Under the pieces are notes generated by a model. That model saw nothing but the letters and a program-made list of their open reading frames with translations, did no database searches and was not told the DNA's origin. A DNA stretch of 64,000 bases, taken from positions 310,001 through 374,000 of the forward strand of contig NZ_FWZT01000003.1 of assembly GCF_900177345.1 (NCBI RefSeq), written 5' to 3'. Positions within the stretch are counted from its first letter, which is position 1; the number at the start of each line of letters is the position of its first letter. The stretch comes from Pseudobacteriovorax antillogorgiicola. Its GTDB lineage: Bacteria > Bdellovibrionota_B > Oligoflexia > Oligoflexales > Oligoflexaceae. The position numbers and the translations under genes were made by a program. Of this stretch, positions 34,301 through 45,141 are shown one piece after another.

Positions 34301-35116
34301 ATGCGCAAAATGATGAAGTTACTCTCGACCTCCGCTTTAGTTCTATGTTTAATTTCCTGTAACGATAATAACTTTGCTGGTAACCAGGCCAGTGCCTCAA
34401 ATGAACCCGAAGTTCAAACACCCCCTGTTTTAAGTCAACCTGATAATAGCGATGTTGTTACTGAAGTGACAAAAGACACTGAATCCAACGATAGTGTTGT
34501 TGTAATCGATGATACCAAGGCCCTTATCGACCAGTGCCAAGACAAAGATGTCGTTAAAGAAACCATGATGGTGGAACTAAACTACCCAGAGCGTTTGGAT
34601 TGCCAGTGGAATGTAGCTCCAAACCTTGAGCCGAAAGACTCTTTCGTCCAAGCACGGGAATTCACCACCAGAATGATCGAAATTCCAGAAGGTGCGATGC
34701 TATGTGATCTAAAGATCAATTCAATGGCAGACGCAAAGATTCATTACGATGACTTTCTGTTCTTCACCCTTGAAAAACACGTGATCTTTGGCACTAACAA
34801 AATGATCACTAGCAGGCTAGATGCCGTTGATAACGTTTATCAGTGGGATTTCCTAAAGATTCGCGGTACAGAAATCAATAACTTTGACGATGGCGAATAT
34901 TGCCTCGGCTCCAAGTGCATTCTTCCTGGCCATGATATGGTCGGCCCCATAGCTCTTGAATTTGAAGCAAACAATATTGCCCCGATCTCAGTAGCCTTGA
35001 AAGGCAAGACTCAACTCGCACTCGACTTGATCGCTACTGGTGATAACGATGAAGGTAAGGATTGCATGCACACCAACCTCGATCTCAATCTAAGCGCGAC
35101 ATACATCGTTCCGTAG
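34301..35116 (+). CDS. Lipoprotein of unknown function
   Basis: A 271-aa lipoprotein with signal peptide and lipobox (LCLISC, about residues 16-21), a low-complexity Asp/Val/Thr-rich tether (about 25-75) and a beta-rich domain with four or more Cys (CQDKD, LDCQWN, LCDLKIN, YCLGSKCILPG, DCMHTN). No family recognised. The later part speaks of a compact secreted domain with Ca-like Asp clusters. It lies between the cellulase and the 7TM-DISM kinase, each separated by terminators, so it is probably a single-gene unit. Confidence 0.75.
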   Translation: MRKMMKLLSTSALVLCLISCNDNNFAGNQASASNEPEVQTPPVLSQPDNSDVVTEVTKDTESNDSVVVIDDTKALIDQCQDKDVVKETMMVELNYPERLDCQWNVAPNLEPKDSFVQAREFTTRMIEIPEGAMLCDLKINSMADAKIHYDDFLFFTLEKHVIFGTNKMITSRLDAVDNVYQWDFLKIRGTEINNFDDGEYCLGSKCILPGHDMVGPIALEFEANNIAPISVALKGKTQLALDLIATGDNDEGKDCMHTNLDLNLSATYIVP

Positions 35117-35126
35117 TCTTTACTGT

Positions 35127-35154
35127 TACCCCTGGTATAAGTTTCCCTACCAGG
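35127..35154 (+). terminator. Intrinsic terminator-like hairpin after the lipoprotein gene
   Basis: A 9-bp perfect stem, CCCCTGGTA/TACCAGGGG, with a 10-nt loop lies 11 nt after the lipoprotein stop codon. The T-tract is poor. Confidence 0.6.
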
Positions 35155-35377
35155 GGGTCGCCCTCGCTCCTTATCATTCGCCGTCACACGCCATATAACC
35201 TATCTGTGCTAAACCTCCTGTTTTTAGACTCCCAACCCACTTTTTGTCACGAAATTGTGATTAATGAGCATGGATAGAAGATTGATATCGAAAGTTTTTT
35301 TCTCAAATATCCTGCAATGTAAATCGAGGTGCCAGTGTATCCGAATGTGGCGGTACAGCTTGAAAAGGAGACAGGAC

Positions 35378-38164
35378 GTGACAAGCCTAGCTAAATTTCT
35401 AACATTCATCTCCCTGATGTGGCAGGTCAACGGAGTCGCAGCCCCCGTTGCAATCCAAAGTGCAAATGCCAACCGTATTCCTCTCGGTGCCGAGATGCTG
35501 GTTCTCACAGACCCAAAGGCGATATTTGAAGACAACGACATCATTACCGGTCGTATGGATGGGGCGTTTAAGGAATATAAGAAAGGCACCGTACCCTCTT
35601 TTGGGTTCGCTAAAACCTACCCCCACTGGGTACGCTTCACTATCGACAACCAAACTGAGGAACGTCTACCCTACTATATCGCGAGCAGTTACTCTGCGAC
35701 AGACTACCATGACTTATGGCATGTCTCTGCAGATGGCCAGGTTCTTTACCACGATCAACAGGGCGATCACACCTACTATCGAGATCGAAACGTTGAAAAT
35801 CGTTCCGCCGTTTTTCCTGTAACACTTCAGCCAGGAATCAACGTTTTCTACTCAAAGATTGTGACCACCAGCGGTGTACAGTTTCCGTTATTTCTTTGGG
35901 ATGAGGACTCTTTCGACCGTCATCGACTCTATGAATTTCTGCTACTCGGCTTTCTCTATGGCTCCATTACCATCGTAGGACTCTATAATTTCTTCCTAAT
36001 GGTATCCATGAGATCAAAAACCTACGGTCTTTACGTTTCCTACAACTTAGCCTTTTTAGTCTATGCTGTCGCTCAGTATGGCTTTATGCCTTTGATGTTC
36101 CCAAACTCCAACCAGATCCCTTTCACAGGATTTGATGTATATATTATGATAGACATGATCACAGTCACAGCAGTAGCTTTTTCTATCAATTTCTTAGGTA
36201 TGGCGGAGCGTTCGAAAATTGTTTATCGCTTACTCCAAGGCCTGCTTGGTGTAGCCTTGGTCAATGCTATTACAGCGATGCTAATACCAGGCTTGGAAGC
36301 CATCAATGTCCACCTAACTGTTGCTCATTCCTTCTTGGCTTCTATATTCCTAATCTCATCAGGACTGTATTGTATTGCGAAGGGCTATCGTCCGGCGATC
36401 TATTACACCATAGGCTGGTCGTTTGTCTTAGGAGGCAATATTATCTACATCCTCAGTGGGCCACTTAATGCCATCGAAGTTGGACCCGTTACTGCTTGGT
36501 CTCAGTTTATTGGAGCCTGCTGTGAATTAGTCATATTATCGATCGCTCTCGCATCAAGGATGAACCTACTCAAAAAACAAAAGTTCGAACTCGAACGAAA
36601 CCTAAGGCAACAAACGGAAGAGAAGCGCCGTGCTCAAGAAGAATTGATCAAGTTTCAAGAGAACGCCATTCGTGATCTTGATGAGAAAGTCCAAGAGAAA
36701 ACCCGAGATATTCGTGCAACACTCGACTCATTACCGCAAGGAGTCTTCCGTATCCGCAAAGTAGGTGAAGATATCTTGATTGACAATGAGTATTCTGGCG
36801 CTCTAACAAACATTCTAGAAAGCAGCGAATTCGCGGGACAAGACCCGTTTACCGCCATTTTCGAGAAATCCAATCTTAGCAGCCTACAACTCAGCCGCAT
36901 CCGTACCGCGCTTGAGGTCAGTTTAGGCGAGGATGAGATGCAATTTGAAGTCAATATTCACCTGCTGCCAAGAGAGTTTTCCATCGGCCAGAAGATTCTC
37001 GAAGTCGATTGGAGTCCAATGGTTCTCAACGATGAGATTGATAAGATCCTTTGCATCATGAAGGACATCACTGAAGTGAAGCAGCTTGAAATGGAAGCGA
37101 AACTTCAAGCGGAGCGTACTCTAATCATCTCTGAAATTGCCAAGATCGGCTCCTATGAAAGGATCGAGGCATTTATTCTGGCAGGATTCTCGTACCTGGA
37201 AGATGCCAAGAATAACTTAGACGACTTGGAGTGGATCAACCGAGACCTCCACACCCTAAAAGGCCTTTCTATGTCTCTAAGCTTCGATACCCTAAGCGAA
37301 TGCATCCATGAGGCAGAAGACTCAGTCAAGGCCTGGTCGAAGCTCAGCCATCGCGAGAATCAGGATTTGAAAGGTATCATCAACCGGGTGATCCGCCTGT
37401 TACACATTTACAATGACTCCTTCGAGCAGGTCTTTGGCAACATCGGCAAGAAAGTTTCCTTGGACAAACAAGAGCTAATGTATCTGGCACGACTCTGCCT
37501 TAGCGAAGATCGAGAGAACCTCTATCGTCACGTTCTATTCATGTATGAAAGTAACTTCCAGAAAACCTTGGAAGCGGAAATCGATGCAACAGTTAAAACA
37601 GCGCAGAGACTAGGCAAGGAAGAGCCAAAATTTGTCTTTGAAAACGATCACTTCATCCTATCTGAAAACCTAAGAAAACTTGTCAAGCATTCGTTCATTC
37701 ACCTTCTAAGGAATTCAGTCGACCACGGTATCGAACCGAAGGACGAGCGACGAGCCGCTCAAAAGCCCGCCCACGGAGAGATCAAAGTAGCCATCAAACA
37801 CCTCGGAGAAGAGATTCAAGTAAGCTACCAGGATGATGGCCGAGGGGTATCACTGGAAGCCTTAAAGAAGAAGGCTGAGGAATTGGGCTATGAGTACCAG
37901 ACTCAGAAAGAACTTATGAACATCATCTTCGAGTCTGGCTTCTCAACCAAAGAAAATGTGACGTCTATCTCTGGCCGCGGCGTAGGTATGGATGCAGTGA
38001 AGAGCTATATCGAAGAGTGTGGTGGGCACATCCATATTCTTGATAGCCAAGCTAATGAACAGGGTTTTGCCCCGTTAGTCTTTAGCATCGAAATTCCCAT
38101 TTCCAATCAGTTGGAAAACTTAGACCATATCCTGCATATGCAGGATTTTACAAAGGCTGGCTAA
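35378..38164 (+). CDS. 7TM-DISM receptor kinase with CheA-like output (Hpt, HATPase)
   Basis: Membrane receptor kinase of about 928 aa. I choose GTG 35378 because AGGAG lies 7 nt upstream and it begins a clean signal peptide (MTSLAKFLTFISLMW...GVAA); the first in-frame ATG at 35264 would bury this. Then comes a 7TMR-DISM periplasmic beta domain (about 25-165), seven membrane helices (about 170-385), a coiled coil, a PAS-like domain (ATLDSLPQGVFRI), an Hpt with phospho-His in LHTLKGL (about 625) and a CheA-type ATPase with HLLRNSVDHGIEP (about 775) and SGRGVGMDAV. There is no CheW-like domain, HisKA or receiver. The PAS-Hpt-ATPase half is paralogous to the 30014 kinase. The periplasmic domain may bind carbohydrate. 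Confidence 0.9.
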   Translation: MTSLAKFLTFISLMWQVNGVAAPVAIQSANANRIPLGAEMLVLTDPKAIFEDNDIITGRMDGAFKEYKKGTVPSFGFAKTYPHWVRFTIDNQTEERLPYYIASSYSATDYHDLWHVSADGQVLYHDQQGDHTYYRDRNVENRSAVFPVTLQPGINVFYSKIVTTSGVQFPLFLWDEDSFDRHRLYEFLLLGFLYGSITIVGLYNFFLMVSMRSKTYGLYVSYNLAFLVYAVAQYGFMPLMFPNSNQIPFTGFDVYIMIDMITVTAVAFSINFLGMAERSKIVYRLLQGLLGVALVNAITAMLIPGLEAINVHLTVAHSFLASIFLISSGLYCIAKGYRPAIYYTIGWSFVLGGNIIYILSGPLNAIEVGPVTAWSQFIGACCELVILSIALASRMNLLKKQKFELERNLRQQTEEKRRAQEELIKFQENAIRDLDEKVQEKTRDIRATLDSLPQGVFRIRKVGEDILIDNEYSGALTNILESSEFAGQDPFTAIFEKSNLSSLQLSRIRTALEVSLGEDEMQFEVNIHLLPREFSIGQKILEVDWSPMVLNDEIDKILCIMKDITEVKQLEMEAKLQAERTLIISEIAKIGSYERIEAFILAGFSYLEDAKNNLDDLEWINRDLHTLKGLSMSLSFDTLSECIHEAEDSVKAWSKLSHRENQDLKGIINRVIRLLHIYNDSFEQVFGNIGKKVSLDKQELMYLARLCLSEDRENLYRHVLFMYESNFQKTLEAEIDATVKTAQRLGKEEPKFVFENDHFILSENLRKLVKHSFIHLLRNSVDHGIEPKDERRAAQKPAHGEIKVAIKHLGEEIQVSYQDDGRGVSLEALKKKAEELGYEYQTQKELMNIIFESGFSTKENVTSISGRGVGMDAVKSYIEECGGHIHILDSQANEQGFAPLVFSIEIPISNQLENLDHILHMQDFTKAG

Positions 38165-38199
38165 GTACCTGCAGCTTCGTGAATGATGATGGAAAAAAA

Positions 38200-38220
38200 G
38201 GAAGCCCCACTTAGGGGGTT
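38200..38220 (-). terminator. Minus-strand terminator overlapping the stop of the 38211 frame
   Basis: On the minus strand, AACCCCC-TAAGT-GGGGCTT forms a hairpin whose loop contains the TAA of the 38211 open frame, followed by CCTTTTTTTCC. On the plus strand it also lies just after the kinase stop but lacks a T-tract there. Confidence 0.6.
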
Positions 38221-38456
38221 TGGACTTCAATGCGATAGGAGACCGTTTGGTCGTCGAATCCTAATTCCAAAAGCGAGGGAACATCATTATTGATAACAAG
38301 CCGTTGGGTACCACCAAAATTCACACCATTATTTAGGGTAACTAAGAACTCACCTTGGATCGACAGCGAGCTCCTTGGGTACTCCAGATTCAAGAGCAAG
38401 GGCAAGTCCCTAGGATACTTCTGTAAATAGGGGTTTGTTCCCAGAACTTTGAATTA
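38211..38456 (-). pseudogene. Orphan 3' coding remnant with its own terminator
   Basis: A reading frame of about 80 codons with protein-like composition (GEFLVTLNNGVNFGGTQ, SLLELGFDDQTVSYRIEV), no ATG and no ribosome binding site. The frame is open from a TAA at 38454-38456 and stays open further upstream of that TAA too. It ends at a stop codon placed in a strong minus-strand terminator. This looks like the tail of a decayed gene; a short TTG-started protein (38405) cannot be excluded. Confidence 0.35.
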
Positions 38457-38560
38457 AGGGCTAAATAATTGTGAGGGCCGAGCCCATGACTCACGGTAAG
38501 AATTGCTAGGTTGTATAGGGTGTCTTTCGATGATTTTGATAAGAGTTAGCTGTTGGAAAT

Positions 38561-38578
38561 GGAGGCGAAACCGCCTCC
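38561..38578 (-). terminator. Terminator hairpin after cytochrome P460 gene
   Basis: GGAGGCG-AAAC-CGCCTCC, a 7-bp GC-rich stem, lies 10 nt past the stop codon of the minus-strand cytochrome gene. The T-rich follow-on is weak (ATTTCC). Confidence 0.6.
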
Positions 38579-38588
38579 TCGGAGGCAT

Positions 38589-39056
38589 CTACTTAATATA
38601 CTTATGGAAGACATAGTCATTGTTCTTCGCTTGATCAGCATGACACTGAAAGCAATCTTTCTTGGGATTTATGGGCTTTGGCGCGCCCTTGTCGTCGAAT
38701 GCAGCGAATATCCAGCCTCCAGTATCCTTGGCTGAGCTGTCCTTCACCATCAGGGCATCCATAAGCTTCTTGCCTTGATTGGTAGTTCCGTCTTTCTTGA
38801 CAACATCGTAGAACGACACCACGAACTTAGCACCATTCGGATAAGGTTTCTTGCTACGAATCATGGTTTTATAGGCTTTTTTGTTGGCATAAATGTTATG
38901 AAAGCCATAGAGCCCATGGCTTTTATCTGGAATTACCATGGATTTTGTGTGGGTCCAAAATCGGAAGTTTTTTGGCAGTTTCGCCTTCTTGTGCATCTTC
39001 CCATATACAGCCCCACCTAAGACTGTCAAGGAAAGAAGGATAACTAAGACTTTCAT
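38589..39056 (-). CDS. Cytochrome P460-family c-type heme protein
   Basis: A small (155 aa) periplasmic heme protein with a signal peptide (MKVLVILLSLTVLGGAVYG) and a cytochrome P460 domain: FRFWTHTKSMVIPD near the N-terminus, HNIYANKKAY, and the C-terminal c-heme site CFQCH. The Lys that cross-links to heme in P460 may lie in the KYPNG-like KPYPNGAKFV segment. P460 proteins oxidise hydroxylamine or bind NO (cytochrome c'-beta); which one applies here is not evident. Single gene with its own terminator. Confidence 0.88.
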   Translation of the reverse strand: MKVLVILLSLTVLGGAVYGKMHKKAKLPKNFRFWTHTKSMVIPDKSHGLYGFHNIYANKKAYKTMIRSKKPYPNGAKFVVSFYDVVKKDGTTNQGKKLMDALMVKDSSAKDTGGWIFAAFDDKGAPKPINPKKDCFQCHADQAKNNDYVFHKYIK

Positions 39057-39125
39057 GCTAGGTCCCCTATAAAAGCATAAGTACTGTGTTCTTTAATCGT
39101 CGATTTTTGAAAAATATTTAGCCTT

Positions 39126-40472
39126 TTAGAAAGATTCATAGAGAGCGAACTCGATAGTCACGGAGTTTGGTGCTAACGGTACATTTTTACCCGAAATAAA
39201 AATCTCTCTGTTTAGCTTAAAGTAACCTGGAAACGGCCGTTTAAGGCCAAGACCATCATATTTAAAGCCATAGCCAAAAGTCAGATATTCGGGCCCAGGA
39301 ACCTCAACCTGGTCTCCGTAGTAGGTGTCTGCACCGAACTTGTAGTTGATGCTTGTCTCTACAGCAATGGGCTGAAAAAACAGCCCGAGGTTCGACAGGC
39401 CAAGATCAGCACGGAACATGCCGACATTTGTGATCCCCTTCTTCGTCACAGTTTGATCGTTCGGTGAACCATCCGATCCAGCGGCAATCGCGATGTCAGA
39501 GGTTGGATCTCCCTCATTGAGCTGATTCGGATCTAAAAGGCTCGACTTTTTTCTCCGGCCATCAAGTAGGGTAAATTCTGACTGATTTTGAACAGCTAGC
39601 CACAAGGCGGGAACAGGGTGATAATCATAATTGAGACGGATTGCACCCTGCATCAAACCTTCGCCGGTTGGCCGCTGAGCCGCAGGAACACTTTCAAAGT
39701 CTCCAACCGGGAGGCGAACCCCTGTACCGATTGAAAAATTATATTTTTCGCCACTTAGAACAGTGTAGAGAATTCCAAAATCGACATCACCAATGCCTGT
39801 AGCCCCATCGGCAGGCTTAGCTCCATCGGAGATTAGGTTCGGGATAGCCTGTGCTGGAACCACACCAGCTGGTAGAGTTGTTGTTTCCCCTGTAGGAAGT
39901 GGGAGAGTGAGATTATTATCGAGCGGCGTGGATAAACACTCTTCTGCCGAATCGCAAAGGCCCTGCTGAATCATCGTGCCAGCCAGTAGCCTTTGATATT
40001 GACTCTCAAGCTCGGAAAATGCTGCCGACTGCTTGAATTTATTAGGATTGAACCCAAGGCTGTTTTTAGAAATATATGGAATCAGAAGCTGGAAACTTAG
40101 GTTTTCGCTCATGCCATACTCAGTTACAAGGCCATGAGATAAGACACTTAAGTCAAAACCCTGATCAACTGACTTGCCACTGCTATCGTAGCCGGTCGAA
40201 CCCTGGCTGATTTTTGTCACACCGCGGAATCGGTAGAAACCTGCGGGCAAAGTTTTACCTAGGCCTAGGGATGAATAGTAGCTGGGCTTATAGCGCTTCT
40301 TACGTTTCCTACGCTTCTTACGCTTCTTGCGCTTCTTTTTCTTGACTTTAACTTCTTCCTCATCCTCATCAACAGTATCAGCATCAAAGTCGCTTTGAGC
40401 AAGTGCTGTCGTAGGCTCTCCTGAAAAGCTTAGCACCAGCAGAAGGATCAATAGCTTTAGGCGTGTTATCAT
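39126..40472 (-). CDS. Outer-membrane beta-barrel (transporter-like) with acidic/basic N-terminal run
   Basis: A 448-aa outer-membrane protein. After the signal peptide comes a strongly acidic stretch (DADTVDEDEEE), then a run of about 20 Lys/Arg residues (KKKRKKRKKRRK and so on) before the barrel begins (YSSLGLGKTLPAGFYRFRG). The rest has alternating barrel strands and ends ITIEFALYESF-like with a terminal Phe (VTIEFALYESF). It resembles the putative OMP/SphA-type transporters of Proteobacteria. It begins 3 bp after the 40476 gene on the same strand, so the two are co-transcribed and probably work together. Substrate unknown. Confidence 0.8.
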   Translation of the reverse strand: MITRLKLLILLLVLSFSGEPTTALAQSDFDADTVDEDEEEVKVKKKKRKKRKKRRKRKKRYKPSYYSSLGLGKTLPAGFYRFRGVTKISQGSTGYDSSGKSVDQGFDLSVLSHGLVTEYGMSENLSFQLLIPYISKNSLGFNPNKFKQSAAFSELESQYQRLLAGTMIQQGLCDSAEECLSTPLDNNLTLPLPTGETTTLPAGVVPAQAIPNLISDGAKPADGATGIGDVDFGILYTVLSGEKYNFSIGTGVRLPVGDFESVPAAQRPTGEGLMQGAIRLNYDYHPVPALWLAVQNQSEFTLLDGRRKKSSLLDPNQLNEGDPTSDIAIAAGSDGSPNDQTVTKKGITNVGMFRADLGLSNLGLFFQPIAVETSINYKFGADTYYGDQVEVPGPEYLTFGYGFKYDGLGLKRPFPGYFKLNREIFISGKNVPLAPNSVTIEFALYESF

Positions 40473-40475
40473 CTT

Positions 40476-41768
40476 TTACTTCCCCATACTTCTCATCAAA
40501 CGATTCTGGAAGGAACTCACATCCTTTTCTTCCTCTCCATCATCTTCTTTTTCTTCCGAATCTTTCTGCTTCTTCCGTGCTTTTTTCTTGCTCACCTTGA
40601 GCCGATCAGCGAACGAATTACCAAGAGCTGGCTCTTCTACTTCATCAACGTCCTCTTCCACCTCATCCTCGACCAAATCAGCACCAAAGCTCTCTGGCTC
40701 CTGGGTCACAGGAGTAGGTGGTGCCACTGGTTCTGGCTTTGCGGCTGCCACTGGTGTAGGAGCTGCGGGTGCTTTTCGAGCCACACCGCTTATCCCAGAG
40801 ATTACAAATGCACCGTTGGTGGCAAAGTAACCTTTAAGGTTCACACTCTCCCAATCGCGGAGCAAAAAGCCTTCAAATTTTGCCTTACGGTAAACACCTC
40901 TCACGACCCGGCCAGTTTTAGCTCTGAAGGCCACCAAGCAATTGGTACTGGCGCAGCTCAAAATATCAGATTGCGAGTAGGTGAAGTCGCGCAAGTTTAC
41001 GATTCGCGGCTTCGGCTTCGGTTGTCTGGTTGTCGGAGGCGTTTGAGTGACTGGCGCCTGCGGCTTTACCGCAGCAACCCTAGTTTGGCGACGGCTTGTT
41101 GCTGACCTATTGACACGCTTTTCAGGCCGAACCTGTTTGAGTCGTGATCGCGACGAAGTGTTTCTTCGGCTCGCTGTGCGACGGGGAGGCTTCGATTTAA
41201 TAACGGGACGCTTGCGTACCTTCTTAGTTTTAGCGACCGCCTTCTTCTTAGGCGCTTCATCTTTCACTTCAGCGCGTGGCTCAGGATTGACTTGCTTTTT
41301 CCGCTCGACAACTGCTTCTTGCGGAGGGGCAGGATCTAGTTCTTCCCTTATATTGGAAGGCAGGTCGTCAACAACGTTAGCCCCATCGTGAACCACAGAA
41401 TCCCGCGAGTTTTGAAGCTTCATGTAGTACGGTAGACCGAACCCTACTCCAACCCCGGATACCACAAGTAGAATTCGGATAATCCATGTAGACGTGCTCG
41501 TTCCGGAAGCATGATAGCTGCCTTCGTCGGAGCCCTGCGCCAGCATCCGCTCGATTTCTTTGAGTCTTTTTGCCAAAGTAGACCTACTGTATGAAGTTTT
41601 ATCACTGCGTTCGGATATTCTATCGGCTGGATAGGAGCCTTGCTCCAGTATGGGTCGTATGCCCTGGTATACGCTCAGGTATTTATCCCCAATTAGAGCG
41701 CCGTCAAGTAGCTGTGATCCCAATTTCTTACAAGAAGTGCAATTACTTACAGCGTATGAGCCTTTCAA
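40476..41768 (-). CDS. Bitopic membrane protein with long basic/acidic disordered arms
   Basis: 430 aa, no family recognised. One membrane helix (about 92-115, STWIIRILLVVSGVGVGFG); then a very basic Lys/Arg/Pro/Thr-rich disordered arm (about 150-245); a small beta domain with a Cys pair (SQSDILSCASTNCLVAFR, about 255-330); an Ala/Pro spacer; and an alternately acidic and Lys-rich tail. The build (one helix, Pro/Lys spacer, periplasmic domain) recalls TonB or sporulation-related SPOR-like proteins, but no known domain is visible. The start is unsettled: TTG 41768 has no good ribosome binding site, while TTG 41573 has AGG about 8 nt upstream. Overlaps in function with the downstream barrel are likely. 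Confidence 0.7.
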   Translation of the reverse strand: MKGSYAVSNCTSCKKLGSQLLDGALIGDKYLSVYQGIRPILEQGSYPADRISERSDKTSYSRSTLAKRLKEIERMLAQGSDEGSYHASGTSTSTWIIRILLVVSGVGVGFGLPYYMKLQNSRDSVVHDGANVVDDLPSNIREELDPAPPQEAVVERKKQVNPEPRAEVKDEAPKKKAVAKTKKVRKRPVIKSKPPRRTASRRNTSSRSRLKQVRPEKRVNRSATSRRQTRVAAVKPQAPVTQTPPTTRQPKPKPRIVNLRDFTYSQSDILSCASTNCLVAFRAKTGRVVRGVYRKAKFEGFLLRDWESVNLKGYFATNGAFVISGISGVARKAPAAPTPVAAAKPEPVAPPTPVTQEPESFGADLVEDEVEEDVDEVEEPALGNSFADRLKVSKKKARKKQKDSEEKEDDGEEEKDVSSFQNRLMRSMGK

Positions 41769-41969
41769 GACCCAATCTTACTACTAGTAAGAAATGACTT
41801 AGATTGCGAGCTTCTACCAAGGCACAACACAGATTGGATCGTTATAATAGAAGAGCCAATCTGGATTTTGGAGTCAGCGAGTCCGGTCAGACGTAGGAGT
41901 GAAAAGCCCTCTCCCACTTCACTGGAACATCTTCGTATTTGAAGTTTCTTAACCTCTGAATTAAGCTAG

Positions 41970-44252
<2,283 letters not shown>

Positions 44253-44257
44253 CCTAA

Positions 44258-44281
44258 AAAGGGAGCTATTTTGCTCCCTTT
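44258..44281 (+). terminator. Intrinsic terminator after icd
   Basis: A 9-bp perfect stem AAAGGGAGC/GCTCCCTTT with a TATTTT loop, 5 nt after the stop codon. It lies between convergent genes and may act on both strands. Confidence 0.8.
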
Positions 44282-44310
44282 CGACTAAACCCATGACTTA
44301 CAAACAGCTC

Positions 44311-45021
44311 CTAGTCAGAGAGGGGAATATTCTTCTGAATCAACTTCAAACGCCTGATTTGTTTTTCCACCTGGGGTATCAGGTCTTGATGCTTCTTGTG
44401 GAGCCAGAGGTGGATATTATCGAGGTCTAAAGTCCCCAAAGCCTCCACCTTATCTCCCTGATTCTTGGCATGAATGACCTTCTCAGTGATACCGCCGGCA
44501 GCAATTAGATAATCGATTCGCTTCGCTACCAACAGATCCAAGCCTTGGCCGATACGGTTCAGCTCAACAAGCTTAACTCCATGCTTCCGTGCTCTCGCAG
44601 CCCAAATGACCATGCCACGCTGTAAGCCAACCCGCCCCCCCATTTTGGCTAAAGCTTGCCAATCCTTGATCGGGGGATGATTGGTTTCACCAAAGACCCG
44701 CGTTTGAACCTCGGTGATAGGCGGTTCTATACGAATCAGATTCTGAACCATACCATACTCAAGTAGGCCGGCAAGCCTAGCAGCCTCGCCATCAATTACG
44801 CCGGAATCGGCAATCTGAAGCGATCGTTTGCTAGGGTAATAGACAAACTTGACGTCACGATTAATTGGACTGAAAACGCTTTCATAAAAAGACGAAAATC
44901 TCTTGCCATAAATCTTAATACTTGAAACATCCTCAAACGGTAGTGCAAAGGTGAGTGATTGAGTTGAGCCGTGGGCATTGCAGCAACAGAACAACAAAAG
45001 GAATAGACTTAGATGCAGCAT
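44311..45021 (-). CDS. Periplasmic substrate-binding protein, family 3-like
   Basis: A 236-aa exported protein with a signal peptide (MLHLSLFLLLFCCCNAHG-S) and a type-3 (amino-acid-like) solute-binding fold: VKFVYYPSKRSLQIADSGVIDGEAARL, the QRGMVIWAARARKHGVKLVEL lobe and DYLIAAGGITEKVI. No transporter genes adjoin. Such stand-alone versions often serve signalling or act with a distant permease. Somewhat shorter than the family norm (about 250-270 aa). Convergent with icd. Confidence 0.8.
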   Translation of the reverse strand: MLHLSLFLLLFCCCNAHGSTQSLTFALPFEDVSSIKIYGKRFSSFYESVFSPINRDVKFVYYPSKRSLQIADSGVIDGEAARLAGLLEYGMVQNLIRIEPPITEVQTRVFGETNHPPIKDWQALAKMGGRVGLQRGMVIWAARARKHGVKLVELNRIGQGLDLLVAKRIDYLIAAGGITEKVIHAKNQGDKVEALGTLDLDNIHLWLHKKHQDLIPQVEKQIRRLKLIQKNIPLSD

Positions 45022-45141
45022 AGATTAAACAGTCTATTGAGCAAGTTTTATGAAATCAATGATATCGACTCCTAGGTTAAAGCAAAACTAATTAGGTTAG
45101 CAAGTTTTAACTGATATCATAGTGCAAGCATACTACGTACC

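Noticed and set aside
41047-41391. Long plus-strand frame opposite the basic-arm protein
   Set aside because: Mirror of Lys/Arg-rich codons (CTT/CGC runs) in the real minus-strand gene.
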